A stretch of DNA of 64,000 nt from Streptomyces tardus (GTDB taxonomy: Bacteria > Actinomycetota > Actinomycetes > Streptomycetales > Streptomycetaceae). The stretch is from assembly GCF_018101125.2 (NCBI RefSeq), contig NZ_JAELVF020000004.1, positions 558,001 to 622,000 on the forward strand. The letters run 5' to 3'. Below, piece after piece: positions 1 through 9,237 of this stretch. The position numbers were made by a program, and so were the translations under genes. Below the pieces are notes generated by a model. It did no database searches and was not told the origin of the DNA. It saw only the letters and a list, made by a program, of their open reading frames with translations. Positions within the stretch are counted from its first letter, which is position 1. Each line of letters starts with the position of its first letter.

Positions 1-2344
1 GCGCGTCGGGGCCGGAGCCGAGCTCGTCGTACTCCTCCCAGTAGGCGTCCATCGCGGCGGCCCAGGCGTCGGAGTCCCAGCCCGATTCGCCGTCCAGCGC
101 ACCGAGTTCGTGGACCCGGTCCATCGCGGCCAGCTCGACCCGCCGGAAGAGTGCGTTGCGCACCAGGACCCGGAAGGCGCGGGCGTTTCCCGTGACGGGG
201 CGCACCTGGTCGGCCCGCGCCTGCGCCTCCTCTGCGGTCTCCTCGGCCGGGTTGGCCAGCTGCTCCCACTCGTCGAGCAGGCTGGAGTCGACCTGGCGGA
301 CCATCTCGCCCAGCCACGCCACGATGTCCTGGTAGTCCTCGGACTTCAGATCGTCGGGGACGGTGTTCTCGAGTGCCTTGTACGCGCTGGCGAGGTAGCG
401 CAGCACGATGCCCTCGGTCCGGGCGAGTTCGTAGTGGGAGACGAACTCCGAGAAGGACATGGCATGTTCGTACATGTCCCGCACCACGGACTTCGGCGAG
501 AGCGGGTGATCGCTGACCCACGGGTGCGAGCGGCGGTAGAGGTCGTAGGCGTGCCAGAGCAGTTCGTCCAGCGGCTTGGGGTAGCTGATGTCCATCAGCC
601 GCTCCATCCGCTCCTCGTACTCGATACCGTCCGCCTTCATCTCGCCCACGGCCTCGCCCCTGGCCTTGTTCTGCTGAGCGGCGAGGATCTGGCGCGGATC
701 GTCCAGGGTCGACTCCACGACCGAGACCATGTCCAGTGCGTAGGAGGGGGATTCGGGGTCCAGCAGATCGAAGGCGGCCAGGGCGAAGGTGGAGAGCGGC
801 TGGTTGAGTGCGAAGTTCTCCTGGAGGTCCACGGTCAGTCGCACGGTGCGGCCCTGCGCGTCCGGTTCTGCGAGCCGCTCCACCACGCCGCCGTCGAGCA
901 GGGAGCGGAAGATCGCGATGGCCCGCCGGATGTGGCGGAGCTGGGAGCGCCGGTCCTCGTGGTTGTCCTCCAGCAGCCGGCGCATCGAGACGAACGGATC
1001 GCCGGGCCGCGCGATGACCGACAGCAGCATTGCGTGGGTGACCCGGAAGCGCGAGTTGAGCGGTTCCGGCTCGGCGGCGATCAGCTTCTCGAAGGTGTTC
1101 TGCCCCCAGCCGACGAACCCCTCGGGGGCCTTCTTGCGCACCACCTTCCGGCGCTTCTTCGGGTCGTCGCCCGCCTTCGCCAGCGCCTTCTCGTTCTCCA
1201 CCACGTGCTCGGGGGCCTGGGCGACGACCAAGCCGGAAGTGTCGAAGCCCGCACGCCCCGCGCGCCCCGCGATCTGGTGGAACTCGCGGGCGCGAAGCAC
1301 CCGCACCCGGGTCCCGTCGTACTTCGCAAGCGCGGTGAACAGCACGGTGCGGATGGGGACGTTGACGCCCACGCCGAGCGTGTCGGTGCCGCAGATGACC
1401 TTGAGCAGGCCGGCCTGTGCCAGCCGTTCGACGAGCCTGCGGTACTTCGGGAGCATGCCCGCGTGGTGCACCCCGATGCCGTGCCGGACATAGCGGGAGA
1501 GGTTGCGGCCGAATCGTGTGGTGAAGCGGAAGTTGCCGATCACCTGCGCGATCTCGTCCTTCTCGGCGCGGCTGCACATGTTGATGCTCATCAGCGCCTG
1601 CGCCCGTTCCACCGCCTGCGCCTGGGTGAAGTGGACGATGTAGACCGGGGCCTGGTGGGTCTGGAGGAGTTCTGTCAGCGTCTCGGTGAGCGTCGTGGTG
1701 CGGTACTCGTAGCTCAGCGGCACCGGCCGCGTGGCCGAGCGCACCACCGCGGTGTCGCGCCCGGTGCGCCGGGTGAGGTCGTCCTTGAAACGAGTGACGT
1801 CGCCGAGCGTGGCGGACATCAGCACGAACTGCGCCTGCGGGAGCTCGAGCAGGGGGATCTGCCACGCCCAGCCGCGGTCCGGCTCCGCGTAGAAGTGGAA
1901 TTCGTCCATCACCACCTGGCCGATGTCGGCGTGCCTGCCGTCGCGCAGCGCGATCGAGGCGAGCACCTCCGCGGTGCAGCAGATCACCGGTGCGTCGCTG
2001 TTGACAGAGGCGTCGCCAGTCAGCATGCCGACGTTCTCGGTGCCGAAGATCTTGCAGAGATCGAAGAACTTCTCCGACACCAGGGCCTTGATGGGTGCTG
2101 TGTAGAAGGTGACCTTGTCCTGTGCGAGGGCCGCGAAGTGGGCCCCTGCCGCCACCAGAGACTTCCCCGAGCCGGTCGGGGTCGAGAGGATCACGTTCGC
2201 CCCGGACACGACCTCGATCAGGGCCTCCTCCTGCGCGGGGTAGAGGCTGATGCCCCGCTCTTCGGCCCAGGACGAGAAAGCGTCGAAGAGGGCGTCGGGG
2301 TCTGCGGGCCGGGGGATCTGATCGATAAGGGTCACGGTCCCCAT
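1..2344 (-). CDS. DEAD/DEAH-box helicase, DUF3516 C-terminal family (3' end beyond the window)
   Basis: This is an ATP-dependent superfamily 2 helicase of the actinobacterial DUF3516 type, probably acting on RNA or DNA structure. The translated minus strand shows Walker A (STPTGSGKS, near residue 60), motif II as VMDEFH (near 147), motif III LMSATLG, and motif VI HQIAGRAGRAG, followed by the long helical DUF3516 region. The ATG at 2342-2344 is preceded by GGAGGG at a suitable distance. About 780 codons are present and the reading frame is still open at base 1, so the C-terminal end is missing. The gene is divergent from the hydrolase at 2492. Family assignment is firm; the substrate is unknown. 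Confidence 0.93.
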   Translation of the reverse strand, partial: MGTVTLIDQIPRPADPDALFDAFSSWAEERGISLYPAQEEALIEVVSGANVILSTPTGSGKSLVAAGAHFAALAQDKVTFYTAPIKALVSEKFFDLCKIFGTENVGMLTGDASVNSDAPVICCTAEVLASIALRDGRHADIGQVVMDEFHFYAEPDRGWAWQIPLLELPQAQFVLMSATLGDVTRFKDDLTRRTGRDTAVVRSATRPVPLSYEYRTTTLTETLTELLQTHQAPVYIVHFTQAQAVERAQALMSINMCSRAEKDEIAQVIGNFRFTTRFGRNLSRYVRHGIGVHHAGMLPKYRRLVERLAQAGLLKVICGTDTLGVGVNVPIRTVLFTALAKYDGTRVRVLRAREFHQIAGRAGRAGFDTSGLVVAQAPEHVVENEKALAKAGDDPKKRRKVVRKKAPEGFVGWGQNTFEKLIAAEPEPLNSRFRVTHAMLLSVIARPGDPFVSMRRLLEDNHEDRRSQLRHIRRAIAIFRSLLDGGVVERLAEPDAQGRTVRLTVDLQENFALNQPLSTFALAAFDLLDPESPSYALDMVSVVESTLDDPRQILAAQQNKARGEAVGEMKADGIEYEERMERLMDISYPKPLDELLWHAYDLYRRSHPWVSDHPLSPKSVVRDMYEHAMSFSEFVSHYELARTEGIVLRYLASAYKALENTVPDDLKSEDYQDIVAWLGEMVRQVDSSLLDEWEQLANPAEETAEEAQARADQVRPVTGNARAFRVLVRNALFRRVELAAMDRVHELGALDGESGWDSDAWAAAMDAYWEEYDELGSGPDA

Positions 2345-2491
2345 ACTGCCCTCCCGAAGCTCCGGGACGGGAACCGGCGGGGAAGGCCGAGAGCGGAGGC
2401 GAGGGAGGGGACAAGATCACGCAGCAGTACGCTGTGGCGCCGGCCACGTGTTCGGGGCGGCTCAACTACACAGCGATGGGGTGGAGTACAG

Positions 2492-3286
2492 ATGATGGGA
2501 CCGGCGCACTCTCTGTCAGGGGCAGCGGCCTGGCTGGGAGCGGGGGCAGTGGCGGCGGCGCTCGATCGCCCCATGCCCTGGACCGTGTTGGTGGTCGGCG
2601 CCCTGATCTGTGCCGGTGCGGCTCTCGCGCCCGATCTCGACCACAGGTCGGCGACGATATCCCGGGCGTTCGGGCCCTTCTCGAAGATCCTGTGCGGGGT
2701 GGTCGACAAGCTCTCGTCCGCCGTGTTCAACGCGACCAGGGGCAAGGCCGAGCGGAAGCGGTCCGGCGGCCACCGCACCCTCACCCACACCTGGATATGG
2801 GCGGTGATGGTCGGTGCGGGCTTCTCCGCGGCAGCGGTGACCGGTGGCCGCTGGGCGGTTCTGGTGATCCTCTTCATCCACATGGTGCTCGCTGTGGAGG
2901 GCTTGCTGTGGCGGATGGCGCGGGTCTCCAGCGACGTCCTGGTCTGGCTGCTGGGGGCGGCAACCGCCTGGATTCTGGCGGAGGTTCTGGACCAGCCGGG
3001 GAACGGTTCCAACTGGCTGTTCGGTGCCGAGGGTCAGGAGTACATGTGGCTGGGGCTGCCGATCGTGCTGGGTGCGATCGTGCACACCATCGGTGACTCG
3101 ATCACGATCTCGGGCTGCCCGATGCTGTGGCCGCTGCCCATAGCGCGCAAGCGGTGGTACCCGCTGGGCACTCCGCGCTTCATGCGCTTTCGGGCCGGCA
3201 CCTGGGTCGAGACGCGCGTGCTGATGCCCGCCTTCGGTGTCATAGGCATCGGCAGCACGCTGATAGCTCTCGGCGTGGTCGGCTGA
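2492..3286 (+). CDS. Membrane-bound metal-dependent hydrolase, YdjM/DUF457 family
   Basis: The 264-residue protein has several hydrophobic segments and the polar signature of the YdjM (DUF457) family: an N-terminal GPAHS with His6, the APDLDHR motif near residues 46-52, and GGHRTLTHT near residue 95. These His/Asp residues are the presumed metal ligands of a membrane-embedded hydrolase. The physiological substrate is not known. I chose the ATG at 2492, three bases before a second in-frame ATG, because GGGGTGGAG lies just upstream. The same frame stays open a long way upstream across the helicase gene, but that part is antisense to it and is not coding. Confidence 0.88.
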   Translation: MMGPAHSLSGAAAWLGAGAVAAALDRPMPWTVLVVGALICAGAALAPDLDHRSATISRAFGPFSKILCGVVDKLSSAVFNATRGKAERKRSGGHRTLTHTWIWAVMVGAGFSAAAVTGGRWAVLVILFIHMVLAVEGLLWRMARVSSDVLVWLLGAATAWILAEVLDQPGNGSNWLFGAEGQEYMWLGLPIVLGAIVHTIGDSITISGCPMLWPLPIARKRWYPLGTPRFMRFRAGTWVETRVLMPAFGVIGIGSTLIALGVVG

Positions 3287-3465
3287 GCGAGCCGATCCGA
3301 AGGTCTGCCCGCGCCAGGGTCGCGGGTGCCGAGAGGCGAAGGACAGGCCGCAAGGTACGGCCGAGAGGTGGGACGAGCGCCGGTCGGGCGAGGCTGATCG
3401 ACCGCCGCGGTCTGCCAGACGCCGGCAACTCCGTCCCGCGGCGCCCGGCCCCGGTGGCCTCTGGC

Positions 3466-3921
3466 TCAACGACCGGACGAGGTCGGGGCGTTGGCCGTCC
3501 CGGGCTCGAGTGCGGAGAGCAGCGCGCTCAGCTCTTCCTGCTCGGCTCCGCTGAGCGGGGCGAGCAGTTCCCGCACTGCGGAGCGCCGAGCTTCTCGGAG
3601 CTGCCGCAGCAGCCCCGTCCCTTCCTCGGTGATCTCGATCCGGGTGACCCGCCGGGAGGTCGCGTCCGGGGCCCGGCGTACGGCGCCGTGCTGCTCGAGC
3701 GCGTCCACGAGGCTGGTGATCGCGCGCGGCACGACATCCATCAGTGCGGCGAGGTCGGCCATGCGCGGCGGCGAGCCGCAGCGCTCGAGGGTGCGCAGCA
3801 GCCGGGCCTGGGCCGGGGTCACGCCGAGCGGCTCCAGTCGACGCCGCTGTGCGCGGTGCAACCGACGTGTGAGATCGGCCAGTTGGTCGGCCAGTCGGCC
3901 GGAGGAGTCGACGGAACTCAT
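3466..3921 (-). CDS. MarR family transcriptional regulator
   Basis: This 151-residue winged-helix protein has the MarR layout: an N-terminal dimerisation helix, a recognition helix around MADLAALMDVVPRAITSLVD, and a wing around DATSRRVTRIEIT. It lies head-to-head with the ABC exporter at 4095, the usual arrangement for a MarR repressor of an efflux pump. The frame extends upstream to 4002, but the ATG at 3919-3921 gives the normal family length. A possible -10 (TATGCT) ends only 6 bases before this ATG, so the mRNA may be leaderless. Ligand unknown. Confidence 0.88.
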   Translation of the reverse strand: MSSVDSSGRLADQLADLTRRLHRAQRRRLEPLGVTPAQARLLRTLERCGSPPRMADLAALMDVVPRAITSLVDALEQHGAVRRAPDATSRRVTRIEITEEGTGLLRQLREARRSAVRELLAPLSGAEQEELSALLSALEPGTANAPTSSGR

Positions 3922-3949
3922 GACGGGAGCATAACAGGACTCACTACAT

Positions 3950-3977
3950 TGTGAACATAGGTAACTGTGTCCTATGC
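3950..3977. promoter_or_regulatory. Candidate marR/ABC exporter operator-promoter
   Basis: The 173-bp divergent region contains a perfect inverted repeat, CATAGG (3956-3961) and CCTATG (3971-3976), separated by 9 bases. It sits inside a plausible rightward promoter with TTGTGA at 3950-3955 and CTATGC at 3972-3977, 16 bases apart. A dyad overlapping a promoter between a marR gene and its target is what an autoregulated MarR repressor needs. The binding role is inferred from position only. Confidence 0.45.
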
Positions 3978-4094
3978 TCGGTGACGCGGGAGCGTCCGGC
4001 ACTCTGTCCTGCGTGCGCCTGCCCGAAGGGGCGGGCCGTACGACGGACCGCGTCGTCGACGGAGTGCGTCGTCCCGTACCGAGGAGGTCAACCC

Positions 4095-5948
4095 GTGCAG
4101 AACGACGTGCTGCCCAGCCCGCCGACCACCCCCGCGCCGCAGCAGGCCACCGACCACGACCAGGAGACCCGCCCGGGGCAACTGCGCCGCATCCTGGTGC
4201 TGTTCCGTCCCTACCGGGCCCGGCTCGCGCTCGTCGGGGTACTGGTCGCGGCAGCCTCCCTGGTGTCGGTGGCGACGCCGTTCCTGCTGCGGGAGATCCT
4301 CGACGTGGCGATCCCCGAGCAGCGCACCGGGCTGCTGACGCTCCTCGCGCTCGGCATGATCGCCGCCGCCGTGCTCACGAGCATCTTCGGCGTTCTCCAG
4401 ACCTTGATCTCCACCACCGTTGGGCAGCGTGTCATGCACGATCTGCGCACCGGCGTCTACTCGAAGCTCCAGCGGATGCCGCTGGAGTTCTTCACCAGGA
4501 CGAAGACCGGAGAGGTCCAGTCCCGCATCGCGGGCGACATCGGCAGCATGCAGGCGACCGTCACCTCGACTGCGACCTCCCTGGTCTCCAACGCCACCAG
4601 CGTGATCGCGACGACCGTGGCGATGCTCGCGCTGGACTGGCGACTGACCCTGGTCTCGCTCGCGCTGCTCCCGCTGTTCGTCTGGATCAGCCGCCGGGTC
4701 GGACGTGAGCGCAAGCGGATCACTGCCGAGCGGCAGAAGCAGATGGCCACCATGGCCGCCATGGTCACCGAGTCGCTCTCGGTCAGCGGCATCCTGCTCG
4801 GCCGCACCATGGGCCGCAGCGAGTCGCTCAGCCGGGACTTCGCCGAGGAGTCCCGGCGCCTGGCCGATCTGGAGGTCCGCTCCAGCATGGCCGGGCGGTG
4901 GCGGATGGCCACCATCGGCATCATCATGGCCGCGCTCCCGGCCCTGCTCTACTGGGCGGCGGGCGCGATGCTGCTCATCGGCGGGCCCGCGCTGTCGATC
5001 GGCACACTCGTCGCCTTCGTCACGCTCCAGCAGGGGCTGCTTCGCCCTGCCACCTCGCTGCTCAACACGGGCGTGGACATACAGGCATCCCTCGCCCTCT
5101 TCCACCGGATCTTCGAATACCTGGACCTGCCGGTGACCATCACCGAGTCCGCGGACCCGCACCGCCTGCACCGCGCCCGCGGTGAGGTCCGCTTCGAGAA
5201 CGTCACCTTCGGCTACGAACCCTCCGGACGCCCCACGCTCAGCGAGGTCGAGCTGATCGTTCCGGCCGGCACCAGCCTGGCTGTCGTCGGCGCCACCGGC
5301 GCGGGCAAGAGCACCCTCAGCTACCTGGTGCCCCGGCTCTACGACGTGAGCGACGGCCGCGTCACCCTCGACGGCGTCGACGTGCGCGACCTGGACTTCG
5401 CCTCGCTCGCGGCGGCGGTGGGCGTCGTCTCCCAGGAGACCTACCTCCTGCACGCCTCGGTCGCAGCGAACCTGCGCTTCGCCAAACCCACCGCCACCGA
5501 CGCCGAATTGGTCGCGGCGGCCGAAGCGGCCCAGATCCACGACCACATCGCAGCCCTCCCGGAAGGCTACGAGACCGTGGTCGGAGAGCGCGGCTACCGC
5601 TTCTCCGGCGGTGAGAAGCAGCGCCTCGCCCTGGCCCGGACGATCCTGCGCGATCCGCCCGTCCTCATCCTCGACGAGGCGACCAGCGCGCTGGACACCC
5701 GGACCGAGCACGCGGTGCAGCAGGCGATCGACGCGCTGTCCGCAGGCCGCACCACGCTGACCATCGCGCACCGTCTCTCCACGGTCCGGCAGGCGGACCA
5801 GATCGTCGTCCTGCACGAGGGCCGCATCGTCGAACGCGGCACACACGAGGAGTTGCTGCGCCGCGACGACAGATACGCGGCACTGGTGCGTCGCGAGGCG
5901 GGTGGCCGGGAGCCGGCGGAAGCGACGATCGGCAAGAGCCCGGCGTAG
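4095..5948 (+). CDS. ABC exporter half-transporter (fused membrane and ATPase domains)
   Basis: This 617-residue protein has a six-helix exporter-type membrane domain (about residues 30-320) followed by an ATPase domain with Walker A GATGAGKST, signature SGGEKQR, Walker B LILDEATSALD and the H-loop IAHRLST. It would work as a homodimer or heterodimer exporting a drug, lipid or peptide. The GTG at 4095 is preceded by GAGGAGG at 4081-4087, which fixes this start even though the frame is open back to 3951. A divergent MarR gene suggests inducible multidrug export. Substrate not determinable. Confidence 0.93.
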   Translation: MQNDVLPSPPTTPAPQQATDHDQETRPGQLRRILVLFRPYRARLALVGVLVAAASLVSVATPFLLREILDVAIPEQRTGLLTLLALGMIAAAVLTSIFGVLQTLISTTVGQRVMHDLRTGVYSKLQRMPLEFFTRTKTGEVQSRIAGDIGSMQATVTSTATSLVSNATSVIATTVAMLALDWRLTLVSLALLPLFVWISRRVGRERKRITAERQKQMATMAAMVTESLSVSGILLGRTMGRSESLSRDFAEESRRLADLEVRSSMAGRWRMATIGIIMAALPALLYWAAGAMLLIGGPALSIGTLVAFVTLQQGLLRPATSLLNTGVDIQASLALFHRIFEYLDLPVTITESADPHRLHRARGEVRFENVTFGYEPSGRPTLSEVELIVPAGTSLAVVGATGAGKSTLSYLVPRLYDVSDGRVTLDGVDVRDLDFASLAAAVGVVSQETYLLHASVAANLRFAKPTATDAELVAAAEAAQIHDHIAALPEGYETVVGERGYRFSGGEKQRLALARTILRDPPVLILDEATSALDTRTEHAVQQAIDALSAGRTTLTIAHRLSTVRQADQIVVLHEGRIVERGTHEELLRRDDRYAALVRREAGGREPAEATIGKSPA

Positions 5949-6056
5949 CGGACGTCCCGGGCGGCCTCGCACCATAGGCACGCTCAGCGCCGGGCTCCTT
6001 CTGCGCCTCGGCCCGTGCGCTCCGAGAGCGTCAACCTCGCCCGAGGCTGCGGGCGT

Positions 6057-6461
6057 TCATCTCTCGATCCAGCCGCGAGCCAACAGTTCGTCGAATACCA
6101 GCCGGTCCACGGGCGGGGTGCGGAAGCGTTCCGCGTACCCCAGCCAGGCCATCTCCTCGATCTCCGCCGAGGGTTCCGGCTCCCCGGCGAAGGCCGCCGT
6201 GTAGCAGGCCATCCGTACGCGGGGGACGGGCGAGTGCGGACCTGCCGGGGCTTCGTAGGTGCCGAAGTGGCGTGCGGTGTCCGGGTCCAGTCGCACCGTC
6301 AGCTCTTCGCGGGTCTCCCGGACGAGCGTGTCCAGATCGCTCTCTCCGGGGTTGCGCTTGCCGCCGGGAATGAAGAACAGCTCCTTGCCGTGTGACCTGG
6401 TGCCCAGCACCAGTCCGCCGCGCAGGTGGATCCAGGCGACAGTGTCGATCAACTTGTTCAT
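6057..6461 (-). CDS. Nudix hydrolase
   Basis: The 134-residue protein carries a Nudix box, G-x5-E-x7-R-E-x2-E-E, read here as GKRNPGESDLDTLV then RETREEL, which binds metal and positions the catalytic glutamate. The usual glycine two residues after the last EE is threonine, a minor deviation. Proteins of this type hydrolyse nucleoside diphosphates linked to another moiety. The frame is open to 6620, but the ATG at 6459-6461 gives the standard short Nudix domain starting MNKLIDTVAW. It is isolated, with no operon partner. Confidence 0.9.
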   Translation of the reverse strand: MNKLIDTVAWIHLRGGLVLGTRSHGKELFFIPGGKRNPGESDLDTLVRETREELTVRLDPDTARHFGTYEAPAGPHSPVPRVRMACYTAAFAGEPEPSAEIEEMAWLGYAERFRTPPVDRLVFDELLARGWIER

Positions 6462-6655
6462 TCCAGGTGGCTCCGGTGGCTCGTCGGTCGGCGCGGAGGC
6501 GGTCCGTGCACCGCGGCACGCCGGTTCGCGGGGACGGCGCGTCCCGTTCCCACGGCGCGTCGTGCCTTGGCCCGCCAAATGCCTGCTTTCCCCGGCCTGT
6601 TGGCCGTGACGGGCAGCCATGCTGTCATGTGCGGGGGCCGGGAGAGGGGGCGCAG

Positions 6656-7315
6656 TTGCGCGGAACGCCCGAGGACGGCCGACTCTGGCTGCATCCGGAT
6701 GACGACCTCGCCCCGAACCGGCCCGGAGAGTCGCTCCACCGTCCGGGGGAGTCGGTGCAGCGCGGGGCCCTCGCCCGGTCGATCGCGCGGCTGCTGGGAC
6801 GTCCGCTGCCCGAACGCGACACCGCGAGCGCGCTGCTCGCTGCCGAACGGGTCGCCGACGAGCTGGAGCAACTCGAACTCGGCGGCTGGTACGTCCTGCA
6901 CTCGCTGCCGCTGCCCGACGGCACCGAACTCGGTCATCTGCTGATCGGCCCCGGCGGCACGTACACGGTGTCCTCGCGCTGGTACCCGGCCGCCCGCGCG
7001 GAGGTGCGGGACGGGGACACGGTGCACGGGGCCGCGCTGCCGCTGCCGCTGGTGCGCCACTGCCGCCGCGGCGCGGTCCAGGCCGCCCACGTGCTGTCCC
7101 GCGCGGCGGGAACCGAAGTGCCCGTGACCGCCGTACTGGTGCTGGTCGGCGCGCACCGCGTAGTGCGCTCGGCGGCAGCCGCGGACGATGTCGCGGTCCT
7201 CAGCGACGGCAACGTCCGGGGTCACTTCCTGCGGTGTGGGGGAGTGCTCGGCCCGGCCTGGGCGGCCGGGCTGCACGCGTTGGCCCGCGACCGCCGCACC
7301 TGGCGGGCGGGCTGA
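6656..7315 (+). CDS. NERD-like domain protein, probably catalytically inactive
   Basis: The 219-residue product resembles actinobacterial NERD (nuclease-related) proteins: YVLHSLPLPDG followed by GHLLIGPGGTYTVSSRWY and a later AVLVLVG strand. In active-looking NERD domains the first segment reads DHLvIGPgG and the second contains DSK. Here the aspartate is glycine and DSK is SSR, so nuclease activity is doubtful. I chose a TTG start at 6656 because GGAGAGGGGG (6641-6650) ends 5 bases before it. A GTG at 6629 lacks a ribosome binding site. A strong hairpin follows immediately. Function unknown. Confidence 0.65.
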   Translation: MRGTPEDGRLWLHPDDDLAPNRPGESLHRPGESVQRGALARSIARLLGRPLPERDTASALLAAERVADELEQLELGGWYVLHSLPLPDGTELGHLLIGPGGTYTVSSRWYPAARAEVRDGDTVHGAALPLPLVRHCRRGAVQAAHVLSRAAGTEVPVTAVLVLVGAHRVVRSAAAADDVAVLSDGNVRGHFLRCGGVLGPAWAAGLHALARDRRTWRAG

Positions 7316-7317
7316 GC

Positions 7318-7347
7318 CGGCCCCTGCACGGGCCCGTGCAGGGGCCG
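7318..7347 (+). terminator. GC-rich perfect palindrome, probable terminator
   Basis: A 30-bp perfect palindrome (arms CGGCCCCTGCACGGG and its complement) begins 3 bases after the stop of the NERD-like gene. It would form a very stable hairpin in RNA. No U-tract follows, as is usual for actinobacterial terminators. Confidence 0.7.
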
Positions 7348-7472
7348 CCCCGGTACCGGTTCGTCCTCGCAGGTGCGGCGAACGCAAGTAGGCGGCAGGC
7401 GCCACCCCGTGCACCCCGGGGCAGCCGCCGTGGTGCACGAGTTGCGCCCCGGAGTTGCCGCGAGCCACACCG

Positions 7473-7868
7473 TCAGCGTGGCCGCAGGCGGATGACCGGG
7501 CGGCTCGGCCTGTCGGGTGCGAACACGTGGAACTCGTTGCCCTCGGGGTCGGCCATCACGTCCCAACAGTGCTCGGCGTCCCCGCGGCGGACCATCGTCG
7601 CCCCGAGCTCCAGCAGATCCTCGGTGCGGCCCCACACGTCGAGATGCATACGGTTCTGCGCGGACTTGGCCTCCGACGCCGGGTTGATCCAGATGACCGG
7701 CCCCCGCCCGCGGGGATCGTGGATCGGGACCGGGTACTCCGGCCTCGACTCCTCGCCGCCGGCAGGAGCCTGCCTGCGGGTGTATCCGAGCACGCGGCAC
7801 CACCAGTCGGCGAGCGCCTGGTGGTCCGTCGCATCCAGCGCCAAATCCTTGAATTCCGCTACACCCAT
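7473..7868 (-). CDS. VOC (glyoxalase/bleomycin-resistance fold) family protein
   Basis: The 131-residue protein has the paired beta-alpha-beta-beta-beta pattern of VOC proteins: ALDATDHQALADWWCRVLGY, then NRMHLDVWGRTEDLLELGAT, and a C-terminal WDVMADPEGNEFHVF strand that normally supplies a glutamate ligand. Many actinobacterial members have no known substrate. The ATG at 7866-7868 gives MGVAEFKDLALDA, the common start of this subfamily. The frame is open further upstream but those codons are unlike the family. It converges on the NERD-like gene, with the hairpin at 7318-7347 between them. Confidence 0.87.
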   Translation of the reverse strand: MGVAEFKDLALDATDHQALADWWCRVLGYTRRQAPAGGEESRPEYPVPIHDPRGRGPVIWINPASEAKSAQNRMHLDVWGRTEDLLELGATMVRRGDAEHCWDVMADPEGNEFHVFAPDRPSRPVIRLRPR

Positions 7869-8278
7869 GGGCAAATCGTACGCAGAGTGGGGAGTCCAAT
7901 CGACGGCTGCACGCCGTGAGTCGCAACGGCACCCACCCGAGGCCGCACCGGTGCAGTTCGAAAGGCCTGATGGCTCGTCAACGCAGTCGTGGCCAGGGCC
8001 GGTTGCCACCCTCGGAGTCTCGCCGCTGCTGCGGCCGGCGTCGCGAACCGCCCAGCGCCTCGTATCCTCGCGGGCTGCTGCGGTGCTCCGCTGCCGCCCC
8101 GCAGGTACCCAACTGCCCGCCGACTGCACCGTTCAGCCTGCATCCGCTCGTCCCGCGTCGCTGAATCCGCCCCGACCGGCCCCGTGCGGGTCAGCACCCC
8201 ACCGTTGGGCACCACACCGCACCGCACTGCCCGGGAATGCGCCGACCGGGCGCAGGCACCCCGCCCTATTCTGTTCGT
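7869..8278. other. 410-bp intergenic stretch without a supported gene
   Basis: All open frames here lack a convincing start, codon bias or recognisable family. A TTCGAAA around 7960 recalls a tRNA T-loop but there is no surrounding cloverleaf. The right end carries a TATTCT at 8267-8272 that could be the -10 of a leaderless promoter for the macro-domain gene. Confidence 0.4.
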
Positions 8279-8821
8279 ATGCCAGAGATCCGGATGCTCC
8301 TCGGTGACATCACGGGACAGCACGTCGACGTGATCGTCAAGGCGGCCAACTCCTCGTTGCTCGGCGGAGGGGGCGTGGACGGTGCGATCCACCGCAAGGG
8401 CGGGCCCGAGATCCTCGCCGACTGTCGGGCGCTGCGCGCGGGGCACTACGGCGGCGGGCTGCCGACCGGCCGTGCCGTGGCCACCACCGCAGGACGACTG
8501 CCGGCCCGGTGGGTCGTGCACACGGTCGGGCCGGTGCACGGGCCCGGCGCCGACGGGCGGGAACTCGCTTCCTGCTACCGGGAGTCCCTGCTCGTCGCGG
8601 ACGAGCTGGGTGCCCGGCCCGCACCGTCGCGTTCCCGGCGATCTCCACCGGGGCCTACCGCTGGCCCTTGCAGGAGGCCGCGCGCATCGCGGTACGGACC
8701 GTGAGCACTGCGAGCACCGCGGTGGAACAGGTGAACCTTCGTACTCTTCGACGACCGGGCCCACGACGCATTCGAAGCGGAGCTTGCCGCGGTGCACCGC
8801 GGCAAGCCCGAAGCCCGCTGA
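8279..8821 (+). pseudogene. Macro-domain ADP-ribose hydrolase (O-acetyl-ADP-ribose deacetylase type), two frameshifts
   Basis: The first segment reads [14 protein letters not shown] then [22 protein letters not shown], the ADP-ribose-binding macro signature. The family continuation [21 protein letters not shown] is present but in another frame after about 8614, and the C-terminal FVLFDDRAHDAFEAEL lies in a third frame after about 8731, ending at the TGA at 8819-8821. Two single-base changes would restore a protein of about 180 residues. Either the gene has decayed or the sequence has indel errors. The ATG at 8279 follows TATTCT by 6 bases, so a leaderless transcript is plausible. Confidence 0.85.
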
Positions 8822-8906
8822 CGCCCGCGGTCGTTGGGGCACCGCAGCCCCGCCCGTGGACCGGGCCCGGCCGTACGACCACCTCAGCACTCCAGGCCTG
8901 TCCGGA

Positions 8907-9203
8907 TCAGAGGTTCTTCACATCGAACGGATCGTGCTCACTGATGAGCTTGTCCAGCCGCGCCTTGTCGACGCGGGTGGTCACCTGTGAGTGCTCCTGT
9001 CTGTCCCGCACGCATTTGGCGAGAGTGAAGGACGAGGAGACGAGGAAGAGAACGCCGATGGCGAGGAAGCCGCGCTCCCACGCTCCCATCGGCATATAGG
9101 CGACACCGATCGTGACGGCGGCGAGCGCCACTGCGAAGGAGAGTGCCGCCTGGAGGAAGTAGGCCGCGGTCATCTGGGGTCGTACGGGCGCGTTGTTCGT
9201 CAT
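8907..9203 (-). CDS. YiaA/YiaB family inner membrane protein
   Basis: The 98-residue protein has two transmembrane segments (AAYFLQAALSFAVALAAVTI and ERGFLAIGVLFLVSSSFTLA) separated by a short polar turn containing MPMGAWERG, the pattern of the YiaAB two-helix domain. The C-terminal tail is charged and cytosolic (CVRDRQEHSQVTTRVDKARL). The role of this family is not established. The ATG at 9201-9203 precedes MTNNAPVRPQ; the ribosome binding site is weak. A palindrome at 9238-9253 lies 35 bp upstream. Confidence 0.82.
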   Translation of the reverse strand: MTNNAPVRPQMTAAYFLQAALSFAVALAAVTIGVAYMPMGAWERGFLAIGVLFLVSSSFTLAKCVRDRQEHSQVTTRVDKARLDKLISEHDPFDVKNL

Positions 9204-9237
9204 GGACACAGAGTGCGGCAGCCCGACCGCTGCCGCC

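Noticed and set aside
110-2490. Very long plus-strand open frame running into the hydrolase gene
   Set aside because: It is antisense to the well-conserved DUF3516 helicase; only the part from 2492 has family signatures and a ribosome binding site.
3972-5981. 669-codon minus-strand open frame
   Set aside because: It mirrors the ABC exporter gene and is a by-product of high G/C codon bias; no family resemblance.
7930-8000. TTCGAAA motif suggestive of a tRNA T-loop
   Set aside because: No acceptor stem, anticodon arm or D-arm could be folded around it.
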